A stretch of DNA of 6,772 nucleotides from Alphaproteobacteria bacterium (GTDB lineage: Bacteria; Pseudomonadota; Alphaproteobacteria; Micavibrionales; Micavibrionaceae): positions 1-6,772 of the forward strand of contig DAOWDF010000326.1 in assembly GCA_030639165.1 (NCBI GenBank), given 5' to 3'. Below the pieces are notes generated by a model that ran no database searches, was not told the origin of the DNA, and saw only the letters and a program-made list of their open reading frames with translations. Every line of letters starts with the position of its first letter. Positions within the stretch are counted from its first letter, which is position 1. A program made the translations under genes and the position numbers. Shown here in pieces: positions 6,186 to 6,772 of the stretch.

Positions 6186-6752
6186 ATGATTGATCTCGAT
6201 ATGACCTTACTTATTATTTTTCTTATTTGCTTATTTGTAACATTATTTATCGGCGTTATGGCTGGTTTTTCTGATGTACGTTCAATGACAATTCCTAACG
6301 CTTATAGTGTCTATGTCATATTGTCGTTCTTTATTGCATTTGCTGCGCTATATTTAGGGGGGCAGGATGCAATATTTGCCTCTATAACGTCACACTTATT
6401 GTCAGGGGTGTTTATGTTTGTTGCTAGCGCCGTTCTGTTTGCGCTAGGAATTATTGGAGCGGGGGACTCAAAATTTGCTACGGCGTGTGCTTTTTGGGTT
6501 GGTGTTAAATATGTGCCGGTATTTTTACTGTTTATGACGATTTTCGGCGGCTTATTGGGCGTTGTTGCTCTTGTGATTAAGCGCAAGAAGCCGTTTAAAA
6601 ACCCTTTAGAGGGTAGTTGGGTTTATCAGGTGCAGGGCGGAGCAGATAAGGTTCCGTATGGCGTTGCCATTACTTTTGGCATGGTTGTTGCATTTGTGTA
6701 TTCAGGGTATTTTTCCTCTGGTGTAATGCACTCTTTTATGTCATTATCCTAG
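6186..6752 (+). CDS. cpaA: prepilin peptidase CpaA/TadV, A24 aspartyl protease
   Basis: This encodes a 188-residue integral membrane peptidase of the Flp/Tad pilus system, which cleaves the leader from Flp prepilin at the cytoplasmic face of the inner membrane. It is the short A24 type, lacking the N-terminal cysteine/methylase domain of PilD. Both catalytic aspartates are present: Asp30 in FSDVRSMTIPN (28-38) and Asp94 in the GAGDSK motif (91-96). The C-terminal VPYGVAI motif (156-162) is also typical of CpaA. About five or six hydrophobic helices can be seen, with a basic cytoplasmic loop near KRKKPFKNP (132-140). The ATG at 6186 is chosen for AGGG (6173-6176) nine bases upstream. No clear promoter was found between the hairpin cluster and the start. 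The gene ends 20 nt before the window edge; further cpa/tad genes are expected downstream. Confidence 0.93.
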   Translation: MIDLDMTLLIIFLICLFVTLFIGVMAGFSDVRSMTIPNAYSVYVILSFFIAFAALYLGGQDAIFASITSHLLSGVFMFVASAVLFALGIIGAGDSKFATACAFWVGVKYVPVFLLFMTIFGGLLGVVALVIKRKKPFKNPLEGSWVYQVQGGADKVPYGVAITFGMVVAFVYSGYFSSGVMHSFMSLS

Positions 6753-6772
6753 ATGTGTTAGTTCATGAATTA

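Noticed and set aside
6765..6772. ATG near the right edge as start of the next gene
   Set aside because: Only two full codons are visible and no ribosome site precedes it.

Overview
The window reads as chromosomal DNA of an alphaproteobacterium with a fairly AT-rich genome. The signs are an alphaproteobacterial-type hisZ followed directly by purA, a one-piece CpaA/TadV-type prepilin peptidase, an Flp pilin with the usual G|ATAIEYGLIA processing site, and a degenerate kinase-like protein whose best remembered relatives are Rhodospirillales-type proteins. I cannot name the genus from sequence alone. All six genes are on the + strand.

Positions 1-2296 are housekeeping: the 3' part of hisZ (its first ~60 codons lie before the window), then purA 21 nt downstream, probably co-transcribed. 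A weak stem-loop overlaps the purA stop, and a new promoter region follows.

Positions 2297-5440 are the least described part. A small soluble ankyrin-like protein (2396-2773) is followed by a two-gene unit. Its first gene encodes a 677-aa kinase-fold protein that lacks the VAIK lysine and the HRD aspartate and ends in a single C-terminal membrane anchor. Twelve bases later comes a 178-aa two-helix membrane protein with a lysine-rich N terminus. The kinase-like gene has a good TTTACT-N17-TATAAT promoter and an inverted repeat that runs from the -10 box to the base before its ATG, so its expression is probably controlled at transcription start or at ribosome access.

Positions 5441-6752 hold two components of a Flp/Tad pilus: the pilin flp, with a long AT-rich control region containing a 33-bp near-palindrome, a strong ribosome site and a clear Rho-independent terminator; then a cluster of three hairpins that looks like a dispersed intergenic repeat; then cpaA, the A24 aspartyl peptidase that would process the pilin. 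The remaining tad genes are expected beyond the right edge.

The most plausible undescribed item is the membrane-anchored pseudokinase plus its small membrane partner, lying directly upstream of the pilus genes. A functional link to the pilus is an inference from position only.
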